Shown piece by piece: positions 40,437 through 49,241 of a stretch of 64,000 nucleotides of DNA. This DNA comes from Rhizobium oryziradicis (GTDB taxonomy: Bacteria > Pseudomonadota > Alphaproteobacteria > Rhizobiales > Rhizobiaceae): positions 357,013 to 421,012 of the forward strand of contig NZ_MKIM01000031.1 in assembly GCF_001939045.1 (NCBI RefSeq), given 5' to 3'. Positions within the stretch are counted from its first letter, which is position 1. Every line of letters starts with the position of its first letter. The notes beneath the pieces were generated by a model. The model was not told the origin of the DNA. It worked only from the letters and a program-made list of their open reading frames with translations, and ran no database searches. The translations under genes and the position numbers were made by a program.

Positions 40437-42920
40437 ATGCGTATTGCACGAAAATTACCGTTGTTTGTTTGTGTTATCACACTTTTGTCCATTGGTGCGG
40501 CCAGCTGGGCGGCATTGATTCAAAGCTCCTCGCTGGTGCGCCAGGAAGTGATGCAGAAACTGGAAGCGACGGCAGACGGGCGGCGCAATGAAGCGCAGTT
40601 GTATTTCGAAAACCTCATTACCAATATGCGCGCCTTTTCCAGTGCACCGAGCACGGGTGAGGCGCTTTATAAGTTCAAGCGCGACTGGCGTTACCTGGGC
40701 ACGTCCCCGAAGCAAACATTGGTCGAGCGCTATATCACCAACAATCCCAATCCACCCGGCCAGCGTCTGGAGATGGAAACGGCGCGTATCGATACCTATG
40801 ACAGCAACCACGCCCTTTATCATCCCCTGTTGAAAAAGGGCGTGCTGCAATATGGCTATGCCGATGTGTTTCTGATCGATCCCAAGGGCAATATTGTCTA
40901 TTCGGCGCAAAAGAATAACGAATATGGTGCCAATGTTGCGGATCCGGAGCTGAAAGATGGCCCGCTGGCCAAGGCATTCACCTCTGTCGAAGCCAGCGAC
41001 GATCCGAAGTTTTATGCACTGTCAGATTTTGTGCGATATGGGCCTTCGGGCAAAAGCACTGCCTTTTTGTCGTCGCCCTTGTTCATGGGCGAGTTGAAGA
41101 TGGGCGTGCTGGTTGTCGCCATTCCAGCCAATCGCCTGGACGCTATTTTTAATAACCGCACGGGCTTGGGCCAATCCGGCGAAACGATCCTGATCAATGA
41201 CCAGCACATTATGGTCAATCATTCGGCCCTGTCCAATGACAAGGACGCGCTGAGCCATAAGGTCGAGTCTCCGCTGGTTGACGATGCCCTGAAGGGCAAT
41301 AAGGCCACAGGCAAAATTGCCGACTATCGGGACATGGACAGTTACGCTGCGGCCGTGACCCTGCCGTTTGCCGGGCACACCTGGGCCGTTGTGGCGCTGA
41401 TGGGTGAAAATGAAGCGCTGGCCAGTATCGCACAATTGCGCAATACGGTGATGTTGATCGCAGCCGGACTTCTGATCCTGGCAATGACCGGTGCCGTTCT
41501 GTTTTCGCGCAGTCTGACGTCCCCCATCAATCGATTGGTGGACAGCATGAAGCGCCTTGCCGATGGTGATACAACCATTACTCTGTCGGGCGAAAAACGG
41601 GCCGATGAGATTGGCGATATGGTGCGCTCTGTGGCTGTGTTTCGCGATGCCGCCATTGAAAAAACAAGGATTGAGGCGGCAGCCCTTGCTGATCGCACTA
41701 TGTCGGAAGCGGAGAGACAGGCACGCGAGCAGGCCAGCCGCGAGGAAACTGCAAGGCTTCAACAGGCCGTCGAGGTTTTGGGCGCTGGCTTGCAGCGTCT
41801 GGCCGCTGGCGATTTGACCACCACAATAGACACCCCATTTATGGCAGGTCTCGACCGGCTCAGAACCGACTTTAATGAATCGATCTTTAGGCTTGCCAAT
41901 ACGATCCGCGAGCTTTCCAGCAATACGGATTCCATCAATGGCACGGCCACCGGCATGGTGTCGGCAACCCACGATTTGTCGCGTCGCTCCGAGCAGCAGG
42001 CTGCCGCCATCGAGCAGACCTCGGCCGTCATCAGCCAGATCATGGAGGCCATTCGCACCTCGACGGATCGGGCCGGAAATGCTCGCCGGATGGCAGCGGA
42101 TGCGAAAACATCAACCGAGCGCTCTGGCGATATCGTTGGCTCGGCCATTAATGCCATGGGCAAGATTGAAGAGGCATCGCTTGCCATTTCGCAAATCATC
42201 AATGTGATCGACGAAATTGCGTTCCAGACCAACCTTCTGGCGCTGAATGCCGGTGTTGAGGCGGCGCGCGCTGGCGAAGCGGGCAAGGGCTTTGCGGTGG
42301 TGGCGCAGGAAGTGCGCGAACTGGCGCAGCGCTCTGCCGGTGCCGCCAAGGAAATCAAGGAGCTGATCAGCAAATCGGGCGATGCAGTGAAGAGCGGCGT
42401 CGGCTTGGTGCGCAACACGGGTGAGGTGCTGGGTGAAATCGCCGATCAGGTTGCCCATATCAACGACGAGATTTCGGTGATTGCCGAGGCGGTCGGCGAG
42501 CAATCCGAGAGCGTGCGGGAAATTTCCACGGCCATCCGCAGCATGGAAGAGGTCACGCAGCAGAACTCGCAAATGGCAGAGCGCACCAATTCCGACATGG
42601 CCAAGCTGACAGAAGATGCGTCTGCCTTGTCCAATCTCGTCGCCCAGTTCCGTCTTGTAGACGGGCAAACCACGCCACAGGCTTCTTCCTCCAGCTTCAC
42701 CCCATCACCACGCCAGACACCGCCAGCAGCTGTGCGGCCTGCACCCATGCGCGCACCCGTCAGGGCCGCTGACGTGACAAAGAACCGCCCGGCAGCATCG
42801 CCTGCGCGTGCGCTGATGGGCAAGCTGGCCGCTGGCTTTTCGAACAGCAGCAATTCAAAGCCTGCACCCACATCGTCCAAGACGGCCACATCGTCCAAGG
42901 CGGATTGGGAGGAATTCTGA
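40437..42920 (+). CDS. methyl-accepting chemotaxis protein
   Basis: Transmembrane chemoreceptor, 827 residues. N-terminal helix (LPLFVCVITLLSIGAASWAAL), a large periplasmic dCache-like sensor (about residues 35-330, containing YADVFLIDPKGNIVYS), a second helix (NTVMLIAAGLLILAMTGAVLF), a HAMP domain, and the signalling domain with the conserved tip EIAFQTNLLALNAGVEAARAGEAGKGFAVVAQEVR. The C-terminus is Pro/Ala/Ser-rich and carries no CheR-binding pentapeptide (it ends KADWEEF, and the WEEF end is a possible variant tether). The ligand is unknown. It is transcribed against hbdA and etfA, between which it lies. Confidence 0.95.
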   Translation: MRIARKLPLFVCVITLLSIGAASWAALIQSSSLVRQEVMQKLEATADGRRNEAQLYFENLITNMRAFSSAPSTGEALYKFKRDWRYLGTSPKQTLVERYITNNPNPPGQRLEMETARIDTYDSNHALYHPLLKKGVLQYGYADVFLIDPKGNIVYSAQKNNEYGANVADPELKDGPLAKAFTSVEASDDPKFYALSDFVRYGPSGKSTAFLSSPLFMGELKMGVLVVAIPANRLDAIFNNRTGLGQSGETILINDQHIMVNHSALSNDKDALSHKVESPLVDDALKGNKATGKIADYRDMDSYAAAVTLPFAGHTWAVVALMGENEALASIAQLRNTVMLIAAGLLILAMTGAVLFSRSLTSPINRLVDSMKRLADGDTTITLSGEKRADEIGDMVRSVAVFRDAAIEKTRIEAAALADRTMSEAERQAREQASREETARLQQAVEVLGAGLQRLAAGDLTTTIDTPFMAGLDRLRTDFNESIFRLANTIRELSSNTDSINGTATGMVSATHDLSRRSEQQAAAIEQTSAVISQIMEAIRTSTDRAGNARRMAADAKTSTERSGDIVGSAINAMGKIEEASLAISQIINVIDEIAFQTNLLALNAGVEAARAGEAGKGFAVVAQEVRELAQRSAGAAKEIKELISKSGDAVKSGVGLVRNTGEVLGEIADQVAHINDEISVIAEAVGEQSESVREISTAIRSMEEVTQQNSQMAERTNSDMAKLTEDASALSNLVAQFRLVDGQTTPQASSSSFTPSPRQTPPAAVRPAPMRAPVRAADVTKNRPAASPARALMGKLAAGFSNSSNSKPAPTSSKTATSSKADWEEF

Positions 42921-42940
42921 GCCAGCATAGGTTCATAATC

Positions 42941-42976
42941 AAAAAAGGCCGCGCCAGAGATCTGGCGCGGCCTTTT
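42941..42976. terminator. bidirectional terminator, chemoreceptor / etfA
   Basis: Near-symmetrical hairpin: AAAAGGCCGCGCCAGA with its complement TCTGGCGCGGCCTTTT, giving a G+C-rich stem flanked by A and T tracts on both strands. It lies between two convergent genes and can stop both. Confidence 0.85.
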
Positions 42977-42997
42977 GCATTTATTCCGGTTGAAAGC

Positions 42998-43927
42998 TCA
43001 GAGCGCCTTTTCAAGCTCCGGCAGCGCGTCAAACAGATCAGCCACCAGACCGTAATCGGCCACCTGGAAAATCGGGGCTTCCTCATCCTTGTTGATGGCA
43101 ACGATGACTTTCGAGTCCTTCATGCCTGCCAGATGCTGGATGGCACCGGAAATGCCGCAAGCGATATAGAGCTGGGGTGCGACCACCTTGCCGGTTTGGC
43201 CAACCTGCCAATCGTTGGGGGCATAGCCTGCGTCAACCGCTGCGCGCGAGGCACCAACGGCTGCACCAAGCTTGTCGGCAACAGGCAGAATGACCTCTTT
43301 GAACTTCTCCGATGAGCCAAGGGCGCGACCACCGGAGATGATGATCTTGGCCGATGTCAGCTCTGGACGTTCCGATGCGGAAAGCGCATCCGACACGAAG
43401 CTGGACAGACCGGGATTGGCAACGGCTGCAACAGCCTCAACCGCCGCAGAGCCACCTTCCCCCGCTGCCGCAAAGGATGCGGTGCGCACGGTGATGACCT
43501 TTTTGGCATCGGTTGATTGCACGGTCTGGATCGCGTTGCCAGCATAGATCGGCCGCTTGAAGGTGTCCGGTGAGACAACATCGGTAATTTCCGAGATCTG
43601 CATTACATCCAGAAGGGCAGCGACGCGCGGCAGCACGTTTTTGCCAACCGAGGTCGCCGGTGCAATGATCACATCATAGCTTGGTGCCAGCGATACAATC
43701 AAAGCGGCGAGAGGCTCGGCCAGATTGTTGGCCAGATCGGCGCTGTCAGCCAACAAGACCTTGGCGACGCCGGAGAGCTTGGCGGTGGCGTCGGCTGCTG
43801 CTTGCGCACCTGCGCCAGCTACCAGCACATGCACATCACCGCCAATCTGGGTTGCGGCGGTCAGGGTCTTTGCGGTCTGCTCAGATACGCTTGTGTTGTC
43901 GTGTTCTGCCAGAAGAAGAATGGCCAT
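42998..43927 (-). CDS. etfA: electron transfer flavoprotein subunit alpha
   Basis: FAD-binding large subunit of ETF, which takes electrons from acyl-CoA and other dehydrogenases to ETF-ubiquinone oxidoreductase. The C-terminal FAD-binding domain is clear: SGGRALGSSEKF, VGASRAAVDAGYAPNDWQVGQTGK and the ETF-alpha signature in IAVAINKDEEAPIFQVADYGLVAD form. Counting from the ATG at 43927 the length is 309 residues. It follows etfB by 22 bases. Confidence 0.97.
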   Translation of the reverse strand: MAILLLAEHDNTSVSEQTAKTLTAATQIGGDVHVLVAGAGAQAAADATAKLSGVAKVLLADSADLANNLAEPLAALIVSLAPSYDVIIAPATSVGKNVLPRVAALLDVMQISEITDVVSPDTFKRPIYAGNAIQTVQSTDAKKVITVRTASFAAAGEGGSAAVEAVAAVANPGLSSFVSDALSASERPELTSAKIIISGGRALGSSEKFKEVILPVADKLGAAVGASRAAVDAGYAPNDWQVGQTGKVVAPQLYIACGISGAIQHLAGMKDSKVIVAINKDEEAPIFQVADYGLVADLFDALPELEKAL

Positions 43928-43949
43928 AATTTTATCTCCCGATTCGCTG

Positions 43950-44699
43950 TTAAAGCACGCCAGCTTCGTTTTTGAGCTTGTCAACCAGCTCAGCAACGGA
44001 GGCGACCTTGATGCCAGCCTTGCGGCCACTTGGCTCTTCGGTTTTCAAAACCGTCAAGCGTGGTGCGGTATCAACGCCAAAATCGGCAGGCGTTTTCTTG
44101 TCCAGCGGCTTTTTCTTGGCCTTCATGATGTTGGGCAGCGATGCATAGCGCGGCTCATTGAGACGAAGATCGGTGGTGACAATGGCCGGAAGCTTGACCG
44201 AAATGGTCTGCAAACCGCCATCCACTTCGCGGGTGACATTGGCCGAGCCATCGCCAATTTCCAGCTTGGATGCAAAGGTTGCCTGGCTCCAGCCGAGCAG
44301 GGCAGACAACATCTGGCCGGTCTGGTTGCTGTCATCATCAATGGCCTGTTTGCCAACAATCACCAAGCCGGGGGCTTCAGCGTCGACCACGCCCTTGAGG
44401 ATTTTGGCAACGGCCAGCGGCTCGACAGTTGCGTCGGTTTCCACCAGAATGGCGCGATCCGCACCCATGGCCAGCGCTGTGCGCAGGGTTTCTTCGGCCT
44501 TGGCTGGTCCAATGGACACCACCACCACTTCCGATGCCTTGCCAGCCTCCTTGAGGCGCAGTGCTTCTTCAACGGAGATTTCGTCGAACGGGTTCATCGA
44601 CATCTTCACATTGGCAAGCTCGACGCCAGAACCATCGGGCTTCACGCGAATTTTGACGTTGTAGTCAACAACGCGCTTTACGGGCACAAGAATCTTCAT
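43950..44699 (-). CDS. etfB: electron transfer flavoprotein subunit beta
   Basis: Small ETF subunit, AMP-binding, 249 residues starting MKILVPVKRVVDYNVKIRVKPDG. The ETF-beta signature VEEALRLKEAGKASEVVVVSIG region, GADRAILVET and the AMP-binding GKQAIDDDSNQTGQML are present. First gene of an etfB-etfA unit with a leader of about 160 bases carrying a strong promoter and a small upstream open reading frame. Confidence 0.97.
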   Translation of the reverse strand: MKILVPVKRVVDYNVKIRVKPDGSGVELANVKMSMNPFDEISVEEALRLKEAGKASEVVVVSIGPAKAEETLRTALAMGADRAILVETDATVEPLAVAKILKGVVDAEAPGLVIVGKQAIDDDSNQTGQMLSALLGWSQATFASKLEIGDGSANVTREVDGGLQTISVKLPAIVTTDLRLNEPRYASLPNIMKAKKKPLDKKTPADFGVDTAPRLTVLKTEEPSGRKAGIKVASVAELVDKLKNEAGVL

Positions 44700-44792
44700 G
44701 GGGTCCTTCCTTGCTTCGGTCGGCTGTAATTAGCGCCATTTTGCGCATCTTCGATTGTCGGTTGGCGACATCGATACGCATTTTTTCCGCAA

Positions 44793-44840
44793 TTACAACG
44801 GTGCGTTACAATCCTTTGGGTATTCTTTCCGGTATGCCAT
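44793..44840 (-). CDS. 15-codon upstream open reading frame in the etfB leader
   Basis: On the minus strand, a strong Shine-Dalgarno GGGAGGAGC (44855-44847) lies six bases before an ATG opening a 15-codon frame MAYRKEYPKDCNAPL that ends in TAA, 93 bases upstream of the etfB start. The spacing is better than at most full-size genes in the window. It could be a leader peptide that couples etfB expression to translation, or a small protein in its own right. No run of a single amino acid that would suggest classical attenuation. Confidence 0.45.
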   Translation of the reverse strand: MAYRKEYPKDCNAPL

Positions 44841-44867
44841 CCGGATGCTCCTCCCGGTGTCGAGGAA

Positions 44868-44896
44868 GATTTATCTAACTTTTACGTTCACGTCAA
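44868..44896 (-). promoter_or_regulatory. putative etfB promoter
   Basis: Minus strand: TTGACG (44896-44891), 17-base spacer, TAAATC (44873-44868). The predicted transcript would start about 20 bases before the small open reading frame of the leader. Confidence 0.5.
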
Positions 44897-44925
44897 TTAT
44901 TTGCGTGTCGCTCCGTGAATTTTGC

Positions 44926-45504
44926 CTATCGATGTTTTCCGGGCACCCACAAAATATCGGCCTTGCCAATGTCATTGGCATAGCGCGCGGCGACAAACAG
45001 AAAATCAGAGAGGCGATTGACGTATTTTAACGCAGGAGACGCCAGAACCTCACCCGGGATCTGCATCAGATCGACCATAATGCGCTCTGCTCGCCGCGTG
45101 ATGGTGCGGGCCAGATGCAGATTTGCGGCAGCCGGCGTGCCGCCGGGCAGCACGAAGGATTTTAGCGGCTCAAGATGCGCGTTCAAAGCATCAATTTCGC
45201 TTTCCAGACGGTCCACTTGCGACTGCACGATGCGCAAAGGCTCCCATTCCAGCGCCTCACCGGTATCGGGGGTGGCAAGGTCTGAGCCGAGGTCAAACAG
45301 ATCATTTTGAATGCGCAGCAGCATGGCATCGAGCGGCTGTTGATCCTGCGTGTAAAGGCGGGCCATGCCAATGGCGCTGTTGGCCTCATCGATCGTGCCA
45401 TAGGCCTCGACGCGAAGATCATGCTTCAGGCGGCGCGGGCCACAGACCAGTGCTGTTGTGCCATCGTCGCCTGTGCGGGTGTAGATTTTATTGAGCTTTA
45501 CCAT
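44926..45504 (-). CDS. PduO-type cob(I)yrinic acid a,c-diamide adenosyltransferase
   Basis: ATP:cob(I)alamin adenosyltransferase of the PduO family (192 residues), forming adenosylcobalamin. The N-terminal ATP-binding IYTRTGDDGTTALVCGPRR, the YGTIDEANSAIG segment and the LPGGTPAAANLHLARTITRRAER active-site helix with its Arg residues are diagnostic. It fits with cobS/cobT elsewhere in the window. Located 46 bases after the HIG1-type gene in the same direction; those two may form an operon. Confidence 0.95.
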   Translation of the reverse strand: MVKLNKIYTRTGDDGTTALVCGPRRLKHDLRVEAYGTIDEANSAIGMARLYTQDQQPLDAMLLRIQNDLFDLGSDLATPDTGEALEWEPLRIVQSQVDRLESEIDALNAHLEPLKSFVLPGGTPAAANLHLARTITRRAERIMVDLMQIPGEVLASPALKYVNRLSDFLFVAARYANDIGKADILWVPGKHR

Positions 45505-45550
45505 TGCACCATGCAGTTAATTGGAGATTGAAAGTGAGAAGGGGTATGCT

Positions 45551-45748
45551 TTAGCGGCCGCCGCCAGTGATCCAGAGCGTCAACATGATCAGCACCACGG
45601 CAATGGCTTGCAAAAGCACACGCAACTGCATCAGCTTGTTGGAGCGGTTGCCGTCGCCGCCTTTGAGCATATTGTAAAGCCCGCGCATCAAAACAAGCGC
45701 GACAAGCCCCATGACGATCACGGCGAGAATGGTGGTGAATGTTGACAT
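45551..45748 (-). CDS. twin-transmembrane (HIG1 domain) small protein
   Basis: Protein of 65 residues with two hydrophobic helices (about 5-25 and 42-60) joined by a short polar loop GGDGNRSNKLMQLRV, the pattern of bacterial HIG1-domain (HIG_1_N) twin-transmembrane proteins. Mitochondrial relatives assist respiratory supercomplexes; in bacteria the role is unproved. The conserved QxRV-type motif appears as LMQLRVLLQ. The ATG at 45748 is the only sensible start. Confidence 0.87.
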   Translation of the reverse strand: MSTFTTILAVIVMGLVALVLMRGLYNMLKGGDGNRSNKLMQLRVLLQAIAVVLIMLTLWITGGGR

Positions 45749-45792
45749 GGATGTCCCCCCGACGTCCGCTGAAATACGGTTGATCTTTGTTT

Positions 45793-46626
45793 TTAATCCA
45801 GTGACCGCATGAGCCGATAGAAAAGATCGGATGGCATCAGTCGTTTCAAGAGCGCACCCTGCTTCGCGGGTTTTGTCACGAGATAATGTGGTCGCGGGCG
45901 CTTGGCGGTCAAGGCGTGTTGCAGCACTTTATATACAGCATCCGGTCCCAGCTTGTTGCGGTTGATCGCGCCTGTTTCCGTTAGCCTTGCCATTTGCCGC
46001 TGATAATCCTGAGCATGAACCGAATTCTCAACATCGATATTGCGCTGAACAGCCGCTAGCGAATTGGCTAGAAAACGGCTGGCAATCGGCCCCGGCTCAA
46101 TCAGGCTGACAAAAATGCCGCTGCCATCCAGCTCCATGCGCAATGTGAGAGACAAGCCCTCAAGCGCATATTTTGACGCCGTGTAAGCGCCGCGCCAACG
46201 ATAGGGCAAAAGCCCGAGAATGGATGAGCATTGCACGATACGGCCATGCCCTTGCGCGCGCATCACCGGCACAATTCGTCGCGTCAGATCATGCCAGCCG
46301 ATCACATTGGTCTCGAATTGCTCGCGCAAGGCCGCCGTTGGCAGATCTTCCACAGCCCCTGCCTGGCCATAAGCACCATTGTTGAACAGCGCATCCAGCG
46401 TGCCGCCGGTGCGGGCCAGCACGTCCTTCACCAAGGCTTCGATGCTGGCTTCATCGCAATAATCCATGACCAGTGCTTCCAGCCCGTCATCCTCAAGCGC
46501 TTTGAGGTCTTGCGGATTGCGCACCGTTGCAAAAACCCGCCAGCCGTCTTTTTTCAAGGCGCGGGCTGCATAGGCACCAATGCCAGAGGAGCAGCCGGTG
46601 ACGATAATGGTTCTTTGCTGTGTCAT
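45793..46626 (-). CDS. short-chain dehydrogenase/reductase
   Basis: SDR family oxidoreductase, 277 residues from the ATG at 46626. The cofactor motif TGCSSGIG is near residue 10, the NNGAYG segment (a variant of NNAG) and the catalytic Ser...Tyr-x-x-x-Lys (CSSILG, YTASKYALEG) are present. A long C-terminal part matches the subgroup with LRMELDGSGIFVSLIEPGPI. Substrate unknown. It stands alone, divergent from the BrkB-family gene. Confidence 0.92.
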   Translation of the reverse strand: MTQQRTIIVTGCSSGIGAYAARALKKDGWRVFATVRNPQDLKALEDDGLEALVMDYCDEASIEALVKDVLARTGGTLDALFNNGAYGQAGAVEDLPTAALREQFETNVIGWHDLTRRIVPVMRAQGHGRIVQCSSILGLLPYRWRGAYTASKYALEGLSLTLRMELDGSGIFVSLIEPGPIASRFLANSLAAVQRNIDVENSVHAQDYQRQMARLTETGAINRNKLGPDAVYKVLQHALTAKRPRPHYLVTKPAKQGALLKRLMPSDLFYRLMRSLD

Positions 46627-46721
46627 AAGGCAGTTTTCCTCTTCAAAACAGGATACCATGTCCCATATTCAGAAGTCACAGGCAATGTTTACACGCAATG
46701 ACAGCATAAACGGGAGACGGA

Positions 46722-47612
46722 ATGGGGATTTCTCTGGGGAGACTTTATCGCGTGATCGCCGATACGGTCTGGCATTTTTCCGAGGATGATGGTTGGGCCA
46801 TGGCCAGCCATGTGGCACTTTCCATTCTTCTGGCTGTTTTTCCGTTTTTGATTTTTGGCACGGCGTTGGCGGGCCTTTTAGGTGCTGATACCTTTGCGCC
46901 CACCGCCATTCACTTTATTTTTGATACCTGGCCAGAGGAAATTGCCAAGCCGATTTCTGAGCAGATTGTGCAGGTGCTGACCATGCCGCGCGGCGGTCTT
47001 TTGACCATATCGGTGCTGGCTGCCGCCTATTTTGCGTCCAACGGCGTGGAAGCGCTGCGCACGGCGCTCAACCGTGCTTATCGTGTGAACGAGACACGCC
47101 CCTGGTATCTGACCCGTCTGCTCAGTCTTGGCTTTGTGATGATGGGGGTCATGGCTTTTGCCGTGATCAGCGTTGTGCTGATCGCGGTGCCGATTGCGCT
47201 GCGCTTTGCGGAACAAAAATTTCCACTGCTGAAAGATGTTTTGGCGTTGATTTCAAATTGGAGCGTGCTTGGCACCCTGATTTTGTTGACCATTGGTCTG
47301 ACGATTTCTCATCTGTGGTTGCCCGCGGGCAAACGACGGCTCAGAGAAGTGTTGCCGGGCATTTGTCTTACACTGGTGCTTTGGCTGGGTGGTGCTTTTG
47401 CTTTTGCCACCTATCTGGCTACCTTTGCCAACTATGCCGCCACCTATGCCGGTCTTGCTTCTATCATGGTGGTACTGATTTTTCTTTATATGCTGGGCGT
47501 GTTGTTTTTGATCGGGGCAGAGTTCAACGCATCCTTGATGAAATTTAAAGGACCGCGCTTGCTGCGAAAACGTCATTTAGAGGCCCAGGAGCACGCGAAT
47601 ATCGGCGGGTGA
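46722..47612 (+). CDS. YihY/BrkB family inner-membrane protein
   Basis: Polytopic membrane protein (296 residues, about six helices) of the YihY/virulence factor BrkB family (PF03631), once annotated ribonuclease BN. Typical blocks: DGWAMASHVALSILLAVFPFLIF near the N-terminus, GVEALRTALNRAYRV, and the C-terminal YAATYAGLASIMVVLIFLYM-type helices. Function unresolved. Its last 36 bases overlap the convergent gluQRS gene, an unusually deep tail-to-tail overlap. Confidence 0.9.
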   Translation: MGISLGRLYRVIADTVWHFSEDDGWAMASHVALSILLAVFPFLIFGTALAGLLGADTFAPTAIHFIFDTWPEEIAKPISEQIVQVLTMPRGGLLTISVLAAAYFASNGVEALRTALNRAYRVNETRPWYLTRLLSLGFVMMGVMAFAVISVVLIAVPIALRFAEQKFPLLKDVLALISNWSVLGTLILLTIGLTISHLWLPAGKRRLREVLPGICLTLVLWLGGAFAFATYLATFANYAATYAGLASIMVVLIFLYMLGVLFLIGAEFNASLMKFKGPRLLRKRHLEAQEHANIGG

Positions 47613-48467
47613 TGTGCCAAGTGCTCGCAGATAACCCAGCCCGGAAGCCCCCTCGCTTTTGGAAAGCTTGCGTCCATCGCTACCCAAAATCAGCCGATGG
47701 TGGGTGTAATGGGGGGCGGGCAGACCCAGCAGGCTTTGCAACAGCCGATGCACCGATGTTGCGTGATAGAGATCGCGCCCGCGCACCACATGGGTAACGC
47801 CTTGCAACGCATCATCCACCACCACGGAAAGATGATAACTGGAGGGCGCATCAGAGCGCCACAGAATCACATCACCCCAGGCGGCGGGATCAGCGGTGAT
47901 GGTGGCGTTGTCCGCCCCTTCCGTCCAGTTCAGCGGGGCGTTTAGCAAAGACAGAGCCTTGCCCATATTGAGCCGCAGGCTGTGGCGCTCGCCTTGGGCA
48001 ATGCGCCGCTGTGCGTCCAAAGGATCGAGACATCGCTCATCCATGGGGTAGTGCGGAGCGCCATCCGGGTCGTGCGGCCATGATTGGCCGTTGCTGCTGG
48101 CACGTTTCACTTGCGCCTTGATCTCCCCCCGGCTGAGAAAGGCGGGGTAGATCAGGCCAAGCGCTGCCAATCGATCAAGCGCTGCGCGATAGGCGTCAAT
48201 ATGCTCGGACTGGCGGCGAACCGGCTCTTCCCATGTCAGTCCAAGCCAGGTCAGGTCGTCAACAATGCTGCGCTCAAAGGCTGGTGTGCAGCGGCCAATA
48301 TCAATATCTTCCATGCGCAACAGCAGGCGGCCGCCTGTTGCTTTTGCGCACTTGGCATTCAACAATGCAGACAGCGCATGCCCCAGATGCAAAACCCCAT
48401 TGGGGCTGGGCGCAAAGCGAAAAATGGGTGTGTGATGGTCAAGATCCGGCATGGCTTCTTCTGCCAT
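47577..48467 (-). CDS. gluQRS: glutamyl-Q tRNA(Asp) synthetase
   Basis: Truncated glutamyl-tRNA synthetase paralogue that attaches glutamate to the queuosine base of tRNA-Asp. The class I signatures are FAPSPNGVLHLGHALS (HIGH variant HLGH) and KLSKSEGA (KMSKS variant); no anticodon-binding domain follows, and the length of 296 residues is typical. The ATG at 48467 was chosen; one five codons on (48452) is also possible. Together with the queuosine-precursor transporter it indicates that this organism uses and decorates queuosine. Confidence 0.93.
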   Translation of the reverse strand: MAEEAMPDLDHHTPIFRFAPSPNGVLHLGHALSALLNAKCAKATGGRLLLRMEDIDIGRCTPAFERSIVDDLTWLGLTWEEPVRRQSEHIDAYRAALDRLAALGLIYPAFLSRGEIKAQVKRASSNGQSWPHDPDGAPHYPMDERCLDPLDAQRRIAQGERHSLRLNMGKALSLLNAPLNWTEGADNATITADPAAWGDVILWRSDAPSSYHLSVVVDDALQGVTHVVRGRDLYHATSVHRLLQSLLGLPAPHYTHHRLILGSDGRKLSKSEGASGLGYLRALGTSPADIRVLLGL

Positions 48468-48488
48468 GATTTGCGGCAGGAGTAAAAG

Positions 48489-49136
48489 ATGAAGCCTCAC
48501 AGTCGCATCCAATCGGATGCGGATATTATGGATGGGTTGACGCATCTCTTGATACAAGACCCAAGGCTTGTGCCGATTGCCAAAATCGCCGGTCCTTTGC
48601 CGCTTCGCCTGTCTGAACCGGGTTTTGCCGGGCTTGCCTCCATTATCGTGTCACAAATGGTGTCGCGGGCCAGCGCCCAGGCCATCTGGGGACGCTTGAC
48701 GGCGGCAATGGTCGAGCCTTCGCCGCAAGCCTATCTGGCGCTGAGCGATCGCGCTTTGGCCTTGGGCTTGTCGCGGGCCAAGCATGCCTGCCTGACGGCT
48801 TTGTCGCACGCCATCCTAGTCGGGGAGATTGATCTTTTGGCGGTGCTGGATCAGCCGGCGGACGTTGCCATTGCCGAGCTTTCCCATCTTCGCGGCATCG
48901 GGCTTTGGACATCCGAGGTTTATTTGATGTTTTGCGGCGGTCACGCAGATGTGTTTCCGGCAGGCGACGTGGCCTTGCGAACAGCGGTGGGGCAGGGGCT
49001 TGGTTTGAAGGATCGGCCCGATATTGCGACGACCCAAATGATTTCACGGGATTGGCAGCCTTATCGCTCTATAGCGGCACGGTTGTTTTGGGCCTTTTAT
49101 GCCATAAATTTTTCCCGCGAGGCCTTGCCTTTGTAA
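48489..49136 (+). CDS. DNA-3-methyladenine glycosylase (AlkA-type, HhH-GPD)
   Basis: Base-excision repair glycosylase of the helix-hairpin-helix GPD superfamily, 215 residues. The hairpin LRGIGLWTSEVYLMF and the catalytic Asp in VFPAGDVALR are clear; the N-terminal part FAGLASIIVSQMVSRASAQAIWGRL matches the AlkA core. It lacks the AlkA N-terminal beta domain, as in Mag-type enzymes. Probably removes alkylated purines. It precedes the HNH endonuclease gene by about 105 bases. Confidence 0.9.
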   Translation: MKPHSRIQSDADIMDGLTHLLIQDPRLVPIAKIAGPLPLRLSEPGFAGLASIIVSQMVSRASAQAIWGRLTAAMVEPSPQAYLALSDRALALGLSRAKHACLTALSHAILVGEIDLLAVLDQPADVAIAELSHLRGIGLWTSEVYLMFCGGHADVFPAGDVALRTAVGQGLGLKDRPDIATTQMISRDWQPYRSIAARLFWAFYAINFSREALPL

Positions 49137-49241
49137 TCATTGTGGAGAATCATTTGCTTACTTCTATGTTGGGCTTCATAATCCTGTAACAGGCTGCCGA
49201 ATATAGATTGAAGAAGATGCCTAATCGATCAGGAGAACGCC

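Noticed and set aside
46812..46830. TGGCAC-like sigma-54 promoter
   Set aside because: It lies inside the BrkB-family coding sequence and lacks the TTGC half at the right distance.
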